A DNA stretch of 64,000 bases from an uncultured Sutterella sp. (GTDB lineage: Bacteria; Pseudomonadota; Gammaproteobacteria; Burkholderiales; Burkholderiaceae_F). The notes under the pieces were generated by a model. The model was not told the origin of the DNA and did not search any database. It saw only the letters and a list, made by a program, of their open reading frames with translations. Location of the stretch: assembly GCA_905197905.1 (NCBI GenBank), contig CAJKAP010000013.1, positions 4,140-68,139 of the forward strand. The letters run 5' to 3'. A program made the position numbers and the translations under genes. Shown here piece after piece: positions 34,689-43,680 of this stretch (position 1 is the stretch's first letter; each line of letters begins with the position of its first letter).

Positions 34689-35705
34689 TTATTTCACTTC
34701 TTTAGCGCCTTTTTGAGAACGACTAGCAGTTTCAACCGAAAAACGTCCAAAACTATTCAAGCGTTCATGGCGACGCGTGATGAGTTCTTCGCGGCTAAGT
34801 TTTGTCAACTTACGAAGTTCATCGGTCATCGCTTTTTTAAGATTAATGCTCATCAACTGCCAATCACGATGCGCCCCACCCAAGGGTTCCGTGATCACAC
34901 GGTCAACTAAGCCCAATTCTTTTAAGCGATCTGCCGTGAGCCCCAACGCTTCTGCTGCACGTGGCGCTTCAGAGGCAGACTTCCAAAGAATGGAGGCGCA
35001 GCCTTCTGGGCTAATGACAGAATAGGTCGCATACTGGAGCATGAGCATGGTATCCGACACCCCAATCGCTAGCGCACCACCCGAGCCCCCTTCACCAATC
35101 ACGCAAGAGAGAATCGGAACGGAAAGTTCTGCCATCTTGTAGATATTGTGCCCAATGGCTTCAGACTGTCCACGCTCTTCTGCGTCAATCCCAGGATAAG
35201 CCCCCGGGGTGTCAATCAAGGTCACGACTGGCAACCCAAACTTTTCGGCCATTTCCATTAAACGCAAGGCCTTACGGTACCCTTCAGGGCGTGCCATCCC
35301 AAAGTTGCGCTCTGTGCGCTCTTTGAGCGTCCTTCCCTTTTGGTGGCCAATCACCACCACATTCATGTTGGCTAAGCGCGCTAAGCCCCCGACGATCGCT
35401 TTGTCGTCCGCAAAGGCGCGGTCGCCGTGGAGTTCATGGAAATCCGTGAAAATCGACTCAATATAGTCCAAGGTATAAGGACGATTGGGGTGGCGAGCGA
35501 CTTGGGAGATCTGCCACGGAGTGAGATCCGCATAGACCTTTTTCACCAATTGCGTCGCTTTTTTCTGCAGCTGCTGAATTTCTTTATCCACAGAGACACG
35601 CTGTTCATGGTCAGCCGTGGATTCTTCTAATTCACGCAACTCCGCAATCTTTCCCTCAAGGGCTTCAATATCGCTTTCAAACTCTAAAAAGACATTTTTT
35701 GCCAT
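34689..35705 (-). CDS. accA: Acetyl-CoA carboxylase carboxyltransferase subunit alpha
   Basis: A 338-residue AccA, close to the usual 318-325 with a slightly longer C-terminus. Landmarks: FLEFESDIEALEGKIAELR, the HPNRPYTLDYI segment, FTDFHELHGDRAFADDKAIVGG, PVVTLIDTPGAYPGIDAEERGQ and GEGGSGGALAIGV, the oxyanion-hole region binding carboxybiotin and acetyl-CoA. It works with AccD in the malonyl-CoA-forming step of fatty acid synthesis. It lies 32 bases downstream of cysS on the same strand and is probably co-transcribed. Confidence 0.96.
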   Translation of the reverse strand: MAKNVFLEFESDIEALEGKIAELRELEESTADHEQRVSVDKEIQQLQKKATQLVKKVYADLTPWQISQVARHPNRPYTLDYIESIFTDFHELHGDRAFADDKAIVGGLARLANMNVVVIGHQKGRTLKERTERNFGMARPEGYRKALRLMEMAEKFGLPVVTLIDTPGAYPGIDAEERGQSEAIGHNIYKMAELSVPILSCVIGEGGSGGALAIGVSDTMLMLQYATYSVISPEGCASILWKSASEAPRAAEALGLTADRLKELGLVDRVITEPLGGAHRDWQLMSINLKKAMTDELRKLTKLSREELITRRHERLNSFGRFSVETASRSQKGAKEVK

Positions 35706-35737
35706 AGCAAAACTACTCTTTCCTTTAATTCAAATTC

Positions 35738-37144
35738 TTAAAGACGACGCCAGGTCGTGCCCTGCGGGGTATCGAGGAGTTCAATCCCCTCGGCCGTTAA
35801 CTGTGCGCGAATTTCATCGGCGCGAGCAAAGTTCTTAGCCTTTTTCGCTTCAGCTCGCTCTGCAATCAACGCATCAATGCGAGCTTCTTCCGCATCGTCC
35901 GCCCCACCCTTCAAGAAATCAGCCGGGTCGCGCGTCAAAAGGTTCAACACGCCACCTAAGCCCTTTAATTGGCGAGCGAGGACTGGATCCTTCGTGCGGT
36001 TAATTTCCGTTGCTAATTCAAAGAGAACGGAGACCGCCTGCGGCGTATTAAAGTCATCATCCATCGCGGCTTTAAAGCGCTTGGCATAGTCTTCTGACCA
36101 GTCCACTCCACCTTCGGCAACGGCAACACTTTCAAGAGCCCCATAAAGACGCACAAGACCCTTCTGGGCTTCTTCAATTAAAACGGGCGAGAAAGAAATC
36201 GGGGAGCGATAGTGGCTACGCAACAAGAAGAAGCGAAGCACTTCTGCGCCGTTGCCTTCCCCATAGGTTTTGTTGGTATCGTCTAACGCATCACGAATGG
36301 TCCAGAAGTTCCCTAAGGACTTCGACATCTTTTCTTCGTGACCGTCTTTATCGCGTACACGTAAGGGGCCAGAGTGCATCCACACGCGAGCAAAGGTTTT
36401 ACCCGTCGCGCCTTCAGACTGCGCAATTTCATTTTCATGGTGCGGGAAGACTAAGTCTGGGCCACCCCCGTGAATATCAAACGTGTCGCCTAAGAGTTTC
36501 GTGGACATCGCCGAGCATTCAATATGCCAGCCTGGACGCCCTTTGCCCCATTTCGAGTCCCACTGTGGCTCCCCTGGTTTGGCACTCTTCCAAAGCACAA
36601 AGTCAAGGGGATCGCGCTTACCCGTGTTCACATCGACGCGAGCGCCACTTTGCAGGTCGTCCAGCGACTTCCCAGAGAGTTTCCCATAGGGGGCGAATTT
36701 ACGCACCGCAAAGTCCACGTCCCCGTCAGTACCCTGATAAGCCAAGCCTTTTTCTTCTAAGACTTCAACGAGTTTGAGCATTTCAGGAATAAATTCCGTC
36801 GCACGTGGCTCCATCGTCGGAGCCAAGCACCCCAGCGCCTTCATGTCTTCTTGCATGGCGCGAGTGAATTCTTCCGTTAAGGCATCAATCGAAACGTTGC
36901 GTTCTGCAGCACGACGAATAATCTTATCGTCCACGTCCGTCACGTTACGCACAAAGGTCACTTTGAGGCCACTTGCTTCCATCCAACGGCGAATCACGTC
37001 AAAGGCGACAAACGTGCGACCGTGTCCAATATGACAGTAGTCATAGACCGTCACCCCGCAGACGTACATCTTGACGTGTCCAGGTTCTAAGGGTTCAAAG
37101 GGTTGTTGTTCACCAGTTAATGTCGAATAAATCGAAAGCGACAT
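35738..37144 (-). CDS. cysS: Cysteinyl-tRNA synthetase
   Basis: A 468-residue class I synthetase. YVCGVTVYDYCHIGHGRT contains the zinc-ligand cysteine and the HIGH motif; MSKSLGNF is the KMSKS loop; WHIECSAMS and GGGPDLVFPHHENEIAQSE complete the zinc and active-site region. The frame extends 30 codons upstream, but the ATG at 37144 has an adjacent AAGG and begins at the family's usual MSLSIYSTLTG start. It charges tRNA-Cys in the cytoplasm. Clustering with a cyclophilin and lpxH nearby echoes the E. coli cysS-ppiB-lpxH order. Confidence 0.96.
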   Translation of the reverse strand: MSLSIYSTLTGEQQPFEPLEPGHVKMYVCGVTVYDYCHIGHGRTFVAFDVIRRWMEASGLKVTFVRNVTDVDDKIIRRAAERNVSIDALTEEFTRAMQEDMKALGCLAPTMEPRATEFIPEMLKLVEVLEEKGLAYQGTDGDVDFAVRKFAPYGKLSGKSLDDLQSGARVDVNTGKRDPLDFVLWKSAKPGEPQWDSKWGKGRPGWHIECSAMSTKLLGDTFDIHGGGPDLVFPHHENEIAQSEGATGKTFARVWMHSGPLRVRDKDGHEEKMSKSLGNFWTIRDALDDTNKTYGEGNGAEVLRFFLLRSHYRSPISFSPVLIEEAQKGLVRLYGALESVAVAEGGVDWSEDYAKRFKAAMDDDFNTPQAVSVLFELATEINRTKDPVLARQLKGLGGVLNLLTRDPADFLKGGADDAEEARIDALIAERAEAKKAKNFARADEIRAQLTAEGIELLDTPQGTTWRRL

Positions 37145-37632
37145 GACCTTAGGTTTCCTTCTTGGGTTTTTATCAATAAGAATTGGAGAGGCGCACTCCC
37201 CTCTTTCTTCTTTGCTCCTTTTTTCAAAGAGCAAAGCGAAAGCGCTTAGAGACGCACTATTCTCCTATTTTCGCCGATTTACACTCGTGTTGAGAAGAGT
37301 AAGGAGGCGTAAAACGCGCAAAAGCTCTTCTCAGGAGTCAATCTCAATCGAGCACAATCGGCTACAATGCATTGCAAAAGTGTCTCACAGTATACCGAAG
37401 GCGAGCCTCTTTAGGCTGAAGTTTCGTTCAGCCAAATGGACGAGAGAGGGGTTAGCGAGCGAAAAAATGCCGCTTTGCTCTTTTCTCTTTTCCTTTTCTC
37501 GAGGCTTTTCTTTCGCGTCTTTGGGCTTCTTGGCCAATTTAGGTGCATGAGCCTTTTTCTTAAAAAGAGAACTGAAAAGACACCCCCCACTTTTGGTTGA
37601 ACCGATTTTTTTTCTTTGGATTAGCGTGAGTT
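37145..37632. other. Divergent promoter region between cysS and the TPR gene
   Basis: No gene supported. On the minus strand an inverted repeat CTGAGAAGAG/CTCTTCTCAA (about 37291-37336) lies in the cysS leader and could form a hairpin in the 5' untranslated region. No T-box-like specifier was recognised. Confidence 0.35.
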
Positions 37633-38385
37633 ATGATGCCCGCCCGACTTTCTTCTTCACTCACTGCCCTCAGTTTAGGGCTTTGTCTTGCTTTCTCTTT
37701 TGCTGCCCCGTCAACGGCTTTGGCCGTCACTAAGGGGGACGTCAGTAAAAATACCATCGCCCAAGTGAACCCCCTCCTCCAGGGATTGAAACCCTCGGAT
37801 GTGCCTGGGCGAGTGGAAAGCCTTTTGACGGGTGGTCGCAACGCTGAAGCCTTGGCCTTAGCGGACGCTGGGCTGGAACAAAATAGCTCCAACTTAAAGC
37901 TTCGCTTTATGCGCACCGTCGCGCTTGAGCGCTTAGATCGTGTGGATGAAGCCATCAGCGAACTTCGCCGCATGACCGCAGACTTCCCTGAAGTCCCTGA
38001 ACCCTATAACAACTTAGCGGTGATTCTTGCTCAGAAGGGTGAACTCGATGAAGCCGAAGGCTACTTAAAGAAAGTCCTCTCCATATCGCCTGACTTTGCG
38101 ATTGCTCGCAAGAATTTAGGGGATGTGTATTTGACGCGTGCCCTTGAAAACTATGAAGTCGCTGCCAAGACGATTAAAAACAATCGTGAATTAAACGCTC
38201 GTTTAACGACGCTTGAAAAGTGGTTTGGTCACGATGAAGAGGCTGCCGCTTTAAAGGCTCGTGAAAGTGAGCAAAAGGCTGCGACAGAGGAAGCCTTGAA
38301 AGCCAAGAAGGCTACTGAAGGTGAGCGTCTTAACTTTTCGTCCGAATTTGACACCGCAACGCCCCACTCCACCACGTTGCGCTAA
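37633..38385 (+). CDS. Secreted TPR-repeat protein
   Basis: A 250-residue protein with a Sec signal peptide (about 30 residues, cleaved near STALA). The middle third contains tetratricopeptide-type units: VESLLTGGRNAEALALADAGLEQ and EPYNNLAVILAQKGELDEAEGYLKKVLSISPDF. The tail is charged and low-complexity. TPR proteins scaffold envelope complexes; the partner is unknown. It precedes the periplasmic cyclophilin on the same strand, 67 bases apart, hinting at a shared periplasmic folding role. Confidence 0.8.
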   Translation: MMPARLSSSLTALSLGLCLAFSFAAPSTALAVTKGDVSKNTIAQVNPLLQGLKPSDVPGRVESLLTGGRNAEALALADAGLEQNSSNLKLRFMRTVALERLDRVDEAISELRRMTADFPEVPEPYNNLAVILAQKGELDEAEGYLKKVLSISPDFAIARKNLGDVYLTRALENYEVAAKTIKNNRELNARLTTLEKWFGHDEEAAALKARESEQKAATEEALKAKKATEGERLNFSSEFDTATPHSTTLR

Positions 38386-38452
38386 TTGAGGCGCGGAGTC
38401 CCCAATTTCTCATTTCGTTTTTTGTGTTTTTATTTAAGAAAGGATTTTTTCC

Positions 38453-39028
38453 ATGATGACTTCTTCTCTTACTAAGTCTTTAACGGCTCTTATGGCCTCT
38501 GCTCTCTTGATGGGGAGCGCCTATGCTGCAGCGCCTCGTGTGGAATTTACTACGACGGAAGGTCCCATCGTGGTGCAGTTGGATCCGGATCGTGCGCCGC
38601 AGACGGTGAAAAACTTCCTTCAGTATGTGAACGATGGCTTTTACAAAGGAACGATCTTTCACCGTGTCATTGGCACTTTCATGATTCAGGGTGGGGGCTT
38701 CACGGAAGACTTAACGCAAAAGCAAACGCGTGCCCCGATTCCCCTGGAAGCGCGCAATGGTCTTCGTAACGACAAGTACACGATCGCCATGGCCCGCACG
38801 GGTTATCCGCACTCCGCCACGAGCCAATTCTTTATTAACGTTGCCGATAACGACTTCTTAAACGCGGATCGCGCTTCGGATGGTTACGGCTACGCCGTCT
38901 TTGGTCAGGTGATGAGTGGGACCGACACGGTCGACAAGATTGCTGAAGTGGAAACGACTTCGAAAAAAGGCATGAACGATGTGCCTGTGAAGCCCGTGGT
39001 GATTTTGGACGCTAAAATGCTCCCCTAA
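38453..39028 (+). CDS. ppiA: Periplasmic cyclophilin-type peptidyl-prolyl isomerase
   Basis: A 191-residue cyclophilin with an N-terminal signal peptide (LTALMASALLMGSAYA). Active-site motifs are FHRVIGTFMIQGGG, MARTGYPHSATSQFFINV and YAVFGQVMSG. It catalyses proline cis-trans isomerisation in the periplasm. A cytoplasmic paralogue follows after about 340 bases, so the pair may have arisen by duplication. Confidence 0.92.
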   Translation: MMTSSLTKSLTALMASALLMGSAYAAAPRVEFTTTEGPIVVQLDPDRAPQTVKNFLQYVNDGFYKGTIFHRVIGTFMIQGGGFTEDLTQKQTRAPIPLEARNGLRNDKYTIAMARTGYPHSATSQFFINVADNDFLNADRASDGYGYAVFGQVMSGTDTVDKIAEVETTSKKGMNDVPVKPVVILDAKMLP

Positions 39029-39366
39029 GTCTTACTAAGTCTTAGCCTCTTAGCACTAGAGATACCGGAAACGAGTGAAGTGATGAAACGAATCCTTCAC
39101 TCGTTTTTCATTCTCGCAGAAAGCAATTGCGCTGAACGCCTCCCACTCACCCCCTCTTCTCCTCCACCTTCTCTCACACTTTTTCCGTGAAGAAAAGAAT
39201 TTTTGCCTCCCCAAAGCACTCCATTTTGTGCCACAATGTACGGCACACTTTTGAAGTCATGGCAAGAGGGAAGGATTGGTGATGAGAGACAAGCACCGTC
39301 CAAGCTCTTTTGCCTAGAGAAAACTAAGTGATTTTTTTCTTTTGATAAGTTAAAGGAAACCACCCC
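39029..39366. other. Gap between the two cyclophilin genes with a terminator
   Basis: An intrinsic terminator, AACGAGTGAAG/CTTCACTCGTT (39070-39080 and 39095-39105) followed by TTT, ends the ppiA unit. A TGTGCC/GGCACA inverted repeat (39227-39232 and 39242-39247) may be an operator for ppiB. No gene seen. Confidence 0.6.
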
Positions 39367-39861
39367 ATGATTCGTTTGACAACCAACAAAGGCATTATCG
39401 ATATCGAACTCGATCACGACAACGCCCCCGCTACCAGTGCTAACTTTGAACGTTATGTTCGTGAAGGCTTCTATGACGGCGTGATTTTCCATCGCGTCAT
39501 CAAAGGCTTCATGATTCAGGGCGGTGGCTTCTTGCCGGGCTTAAAAGAAAAAGAAACCCATGAACCGATCGAAAACGAAGCCCAGAACGGCTTGAAGAAC
39601 GACAAGTACACGATCGCCATGGCTCGTACGAGCGATCCGCACTCTGCTACCGCTCAGTTCTTCATCAACGTGAACGACAACAACTTCTTGAACCACACCT
39701 CTCCCTCCGCTCAGGGTTGGGGCTACGCGGTCTTTGGCCGTGTGGTGGCTGGTCAGGACGTCGTTGATGCGATCGCTGTCGTCCCGACGGAATCTCGCTC
39801 TTGGTACCACGATGTGCCGCGCGAAGACGTTGTGATTGAAAAAGCTGAAATCATCGACTAA
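39367..39861 (+). CDS. ppiB: Cytoplasmic cyclophilin-type peptidyl-prolyl isomerase
   Basis: A 164-residue cyclophilin without signal peptide, the normal PpiB length. It has FHRVIKGFMIQGGGF, MARTSDPHSATAQFFINVND and YAVFGRVVAGQDVVD, the active-site arginine, Q-F and cyclophilin core. It is followed by a strong terminator and then lpxH. Confidence 0.95.
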   Translation: MIRLTTNKGIIDIELDHDNAPATSANFERYVREGFYDGVIFHRVIKGFMIQGGGFLPGLKEKETHEPIENEAQNGLKNDKYTIAMARTSDPHSATAQFFINVNDNNFLNHTSPSAQGWGYAVFGRVVAGQDVVDAIAVVPTESRSWYHDVPREDVVIEKAEIID

Positions 39862-39894
39862 AATACCTAACATCTGCCTCACACAGATGATTTT

Positions 39895-39929
39895 GAGCAC
39901 GGGATGTCTTTCTCCCGTGCTCTTTTTTT
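39895..39929 (+). terminator. Rho-independent terminator of ppiB
   Basis: Stem GAGCACGGGA/TCCCGTGCTC followed by seven T. Confidence 0.92.
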
Positions 39930-40110
39930 GCTCTGGCCCTCGCTTCTGAGCAATTGTGCTCAAAATGTTAATGCCGCGCACAGCTCCGCTTTAAATCGCT
40001 TAAACTGTTAGCTTTAGAAGGGGATGAGCGCTTAAGCTCCTCCTTACCCTTCCTCCGAATTTCATCATCGCTACTGATGACCGACGACATTCCGACTGGT
40101 TGATATCGAT

Positions 40111-40899
40111 ATGGCTGACTTTCAAGTTCCTGCGCTTTCTGCCCTCTCTCACGTGCCTCCGCTCTCCAACCCTATTGTGATTGCAGACTTGCATTTGGAT
40201 GTGCATAAGCCCAAAACGATTATGGGTTTCTTGCGCTTTATGAAAAATATCGCCCGTCGTTATGCTGAGCTCGTCATCCTTGGGGACTTGTTTGACCAGT
40301 GGGTAGGAGATGATGCCAATGATGCGGATGATTTGATCGCTGCGGAATTAACGCTTCACACCTCAACGGGTCGCCGTGTGCTTATCATGCGTGGCGAATC
40401 CGATATTCTCTTGGGTCACTCCTTTGCGCAAAAGTGTGGGGCAGAATTAATTGATGACCCGATTGTCATCGATGTCGCAAACCGCCCCATTCTCTTTAGT
40501 CATGGGGACCTTTGGTGCACGGGAAACTATGCCCTGCAGATGATGCGCAACAAAATTCGTGAACCCGATTGGCAGCGCGAAATCCTTCGCCACTCGCCAG
40601 ACGATCGCCGTGAAATCATTGCGCACCTCTATGAGCTCTGTGTGAAAGAAGCGGAAATGGCGGGGCTCCCCATTGGGGCCGAGCGTATTAGCGAGCGTGC
40701 AATTGCCGAGGCAGCCCGCTCCATGGCCGTAGATGTGGTGATTCATGCGCACACGATGCACCCTGGCGCACGTGTCAATGGCCTCATTGAACGCTGGGTA
40801 GTGCCCAATTGGGATCTTGATAACCCTAACGAAGGTTCTGCTCGCAGTGGCTATATCTCCTTTAGAGAAAATGGCACACCGCAGATCCAGATGATCTAA
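40111..40899 (+). CDS. lpxH: UDP-2,3-diacylglucosamine diphosphatase
   Basis: A 262-residue calcineurin-like phosphoesterase. Metal-site motifs are VIADLHLDVHKP (DxH), LGDLFDQWVGDD (GDxxD), MRGESDILLG in place of the usual GNRD/GNHD, FSHGDLWC, and HAHTMHPG (GHTH-like). LpxH makes lipid X at the inner membrane in lipid A synthesis. The GNxD position reading GESD and the HAHT reading are departures from the LpxH norm worth noting. The ribosome-binding site is weak. Confidence 0.82.
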   Translation: MADFQVPALSALSHVPPLSNPIVIADLHLDVHKPKTIMGFLRFMKNIARRYAELVILGDLFDQWVGDDANDADDLIAAELTLHTSTGRRVLIMRGESDILLGHSFAQKCGAELIDDPIVIDVANRPILFSHGDLWCTGNYALQMMRNKIREPDWQREILRHSPDDRREIIAHLYELCVKEAEMAGLPIGAERISERAIAEAARSMAVDVVIHAHTMHPGARVNGLIERWVVPNWDLDNPNEGSARSGYISFRENGTPQIQMI

Positions 40900-40916
40900 A
40901 ACTTAAGCCAATTCAA

Positions 40917-40957
40917 AAATCGGGCTTTCCTACGCATGGGAGAGCCCGATTTCTTTT
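40917..40957 (+). terminator. Rho-independent terminator of lpxH
   Basis: Stem AAATCGGGCT/AGCCCGATTT (40917-40926 and 40943-40952) followed by CTTTT. Confidence 0.85.
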
Positions 40958-41000
40958 GACCTATTTTGCCGCAGTGCATTTTTTTGAGCGCACTCAACCT

Positions 41001-43235
41001 CTAATAGTCTTCTGATACCAAGAGTTCTGCTGGGATTTCGCCTAAAAAAGGCGATGCACTCCGTCTGGGATAGGCATTCATCTCTGCGCGATATGCACTC
41101 ATCGTGAGCGAGAGCTTCTCTTTAGCACGCGTTATGGCCACGTACATTAAGCGGCGCTCTTCTTCTAGGCCACCGCACTTGGGGTCGTGCAGTGCCCCAT
41201 AGTGAGGAAAGAGCCCGTACTCTGCCCCCACAATGTAGACCACTTTAAATTCCAAGCCCTTAGCCGCATGAACCGACATCAATTGCACGGCTTCTAAGGG
41301 GTTTTCTTCTGACGTTTTTTCTCTTTTCCCTTTTTTCGCGAGCGTCTTGGCAAGTTTCGCCGCCTCTCGTTGATCTTCACTCACGAGCGCCACATAGTCC
41401 ATAAAGGTAGCTAAGGGAGAAGCCGTTTCCCCATTTCCCTCAAAGGCCGAATCGGTAAGTGAGAGCCCTTCTTTCTCGACAAAACTCTCGGCAAAGTCGG
41501 TAAGAGCATTGAGCGTCATCAACGCTTCTTCTCGCCCAATATCCTTGTAGTAGTCGGAGAGCCCCGAACCCAAAATCGTAAGCGCCACGACGTCTGGTAA
41601 AGGCAATTTCCTCGCTTCATAGCGAATGGCTTTCAGAAGTGCTTTCATCGAAAGGAGCATTTCGTCCGCATAAGGACTCTCTGCGTAGTCTTGACTTCCC
41701 AGAGCTTCCCAAAGTGTCATGCCTTCGCGCTTCGCAAAAGCTTTTAGCGACTCAATGGCTTCTTCACTCACGGCGCGCTCAGGAGCGTTCGCCACACGCA
41801 ACACGTCCATATCGTGCGGATCCTCGAGCAGGAGTGCGAGGTAGGAGAGCAGCGTTTTAATCTCAGCGCGTTGAAAGTAAAGTGGCCCACCGTTTACCAA
41901 TAGCGGAATATGTCGGCGACGTAACGCCATTTCAAAAGGAGAAGAAAGCGCGTTGACGCGGTAGAGAATCGCAATTTCTTCTGCTGGAACGCCATTTTCT
42001 AGCTGCGCTTCCACGTCGTGCGCCACCCAATCCGCCTCAGCTCGGGTGTCTTCTTTTACGACCAAACGAATAGACGCACTACGAGAAGCGGGGCGCGCCT
42101 CTGCCACGCGAAGCGTTTTTCCTAAGCGCCCTTTATTGTTGGCAATCACCGCGTTTGCGGCTGCCAAAATCGTCGCGCTTGAGCGATAGTTTTCTTCCAA
42201 GCGAATAGGCATAATGGGCTCAGACACCTTCTCGGCAAAATCCGTCAACATCGCCGACAACAATTCAACTTTCGCGCCACGGAAGGCATAAATCGATTGA
42301 TCATCGTCGCCCACGGCAAAAAGCGCTGGGACTTTCGCTTTCGCTTTCGTTTTATGCCCTTGCTCTACCCCGCAAAGAAGCCTCAACCAGCGGTACTGCA
42401 TCGCATTGATGTCTTGAAATTCGTCGACCAGAATATGCGCAAAACGCGCTTGATAGGCTTTGAGTACCTTGGGATGCGTTTCAAAGAGTTCAACCACACG
42501 GAAAATTAATTCCGCAAAGTCCACCACGCCCATTTCTTCTGTGCGCACTTCGTACGCCCGATAAAGCGCAACATATTGCTCGAGCACACTCGTGGGGACG
42601 GGTTTAGGGGACCAGTACTCAAGCGGAAGCGGCGCATCTTTTGCGCGCACGCCTTCTTCTTTATGCCAATTAATAAAGGTGAGAACATCAGAAGGCTTAA
42701 TCGCAAGGAGTCCTTCATAGTCATCCATCCCAGAGAGTTCTCGCTGAGAAACACCCCCCTCTTCACTCTCGCCTTCTAAGAGTTCCGTGATGAGTGCCAA
42801 CTGGTCTCGCGTATCAAGAATTCGGTAGTGGGGAGGCAGTCCTGCTTCCTTTGCATAAGCGCGCAAAATGCGGTGGCAAAGCCCATGAAAGGTGCCGACC
42901 CAAAGAGAAGAGAAAAGCGTGGGACTCTCGTCTAAGAGAGATTGGGAGAAAGTCTTCTTCAGGCGGTCTCGCAACTCTTGCGCCGCCTTATTCGTAAAAG
43001 TGACCGCCATCAGAGCAGAGGTTGGAACGCCAGAGGCCACCAAATGCGCCAGGCGCATCGTTAAAACACGCGTTTTCCCGGTGCCCGCGCCCGCCAAAAT
43101 CAATTGAGACGAGAGAGGAGCCAGCACGGCTTCTCGCTGTGCGGGGTTGAGTCCAGAGAAGTCGAGCGAAATGGTCTTCTTCTCTTTGGCTCTGGTCTTT
43201 CTCTCTTCCTTCACTTCTTTCTTCCCTTCTACCAT
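41001..43235 (-). CDS. UvrD/PcrA/Rep-type ATP-dependent DNA helicase
   Basis: A 744-residue superfamily 1A helicase. Motifs in order: GLNPAQREAVL, Walker A LAGAGTGKTRVL, FTNKAAQEL, GTFHGLCHRIL, DEFQDIN (motif II), VGDDDQSIYAFRGA, LEENYRSS, the QLMSVHAAKGLEF region and EERRLMYVAITRAKEKL. It unwinds DNA 3' to 5' in repair or replication restart. UvrD, Rep and PcrA are hard to separate by eye; length suggests UvrD. The N-terminal 25 residues are lysine-rich. It converges with lpxH. Confidence 0.9.
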   Translation of the reverse strand: MVEGKKEVKEERKTRAKEKKTISLDFSGLNPAQREAVLAPLSSQLILAGAGTGKTRVLTMRLAHLVASGVPTSALMAVTFTNKAAQELRDRLKKTFSQSLLDESPTLFSSLWVGTFHGLCHRILRAYAKEAGLPPHYRILDTRDQLALITELLEGESEEGGVSQRELSGMDDYEGLLAIKPSDVLTFINWHKEEGVRAKDAPLPLEYWSPKPVPTSVLEQYVALYRAYEVRTEEMGVVDFAELIFRVVELFETHPKVLKAYQARFAHILVDEFQDINAMQYRWLRLLCGVEQGHKTKAKAKVPALFAVGDDDQSIYAFRGAKVELLSAMLTDFAEKVSEPIMPIRLEENYRSSATILAAANAVIANNKGRLGKTLRVAEARPASRSASIRLVVKEDTRAEADWVAHDVEAQLENGVPAEEIAILYRVNALSSPFEMALRRRHIPLLVNGGPLYFQRAEIKTLLSYLALLLEDPHDMDVLRVANAPERAVSEEAIESLKAFAKREGMTLWEALGSQDYAESPYADEMLLSMKALLKAIRYEARKLPLPDVVALTILGSGLSDYYKDIGREEALMTLNALTDFAESFVEKEGLSLTDSAFEGNGETASPLATFMDYVALVSEDQREAAKLAKTLAKKGKREKTSEENPLEAVQLMSVHAAKGLEFKVVYIVGAEYGLFPHYGALHDPKCGGLEEERRLMYVAITRAKEKLSLTMSAYRAEMNAYPRRSASPFLGEIPAELLVSEDY

Positions 43236-43680
43236 GGCGTCTTTATCTCACAAAAAAATCGATCGAAGTTTTTCTAGTGTATCAATCCTTGATCTAAAAA
43301 GAAACTCCTTCTGATCAGTTTTCTCTCTTTACCAAAAAAAGACAGTGCTTTTTCCCTCACCTCTCTCTTTCGGTATTGGTAGTTTCCCTAGGTTTCCCCC
43401 TGTTTTTTGTCTCACAAAAGTCCTGCCTCTCCCCTCATTTTTCTCCTTTAAAAAGCTTCGCAATACCTTCTCCTCTCTAGCGTTTCCGCCCATCTCCCTA
43501 TTCTCTTTTTTTCCTCTTTCGAGAGGAAGCCTTAACTTTTTCTCAAACCGCGCTTAAAAAAATCTCACGACAGCACTTTTCTAAAATCGGCATACTCTCT
43601 TCCAACCTAATGGCGTAGTTCTCCTTAACTAGCCTTCTCTTTTTAATGTTGATGAAAACTTTACGGAGACAACATTCATC
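43236..43680. other. Pyrimidine-rich intergenic region upstream of the flavoprotein gene
   Basis: The plus strand is strongly T/C-rich and has no supported gene. Just before the flavoprotein gene, AATGTTG (43645-43651) pairs with CAACATT (43670-43676), putting the GGAG ribosome-binding site in the loop, a possible translational control element. Confidence 0.45.
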
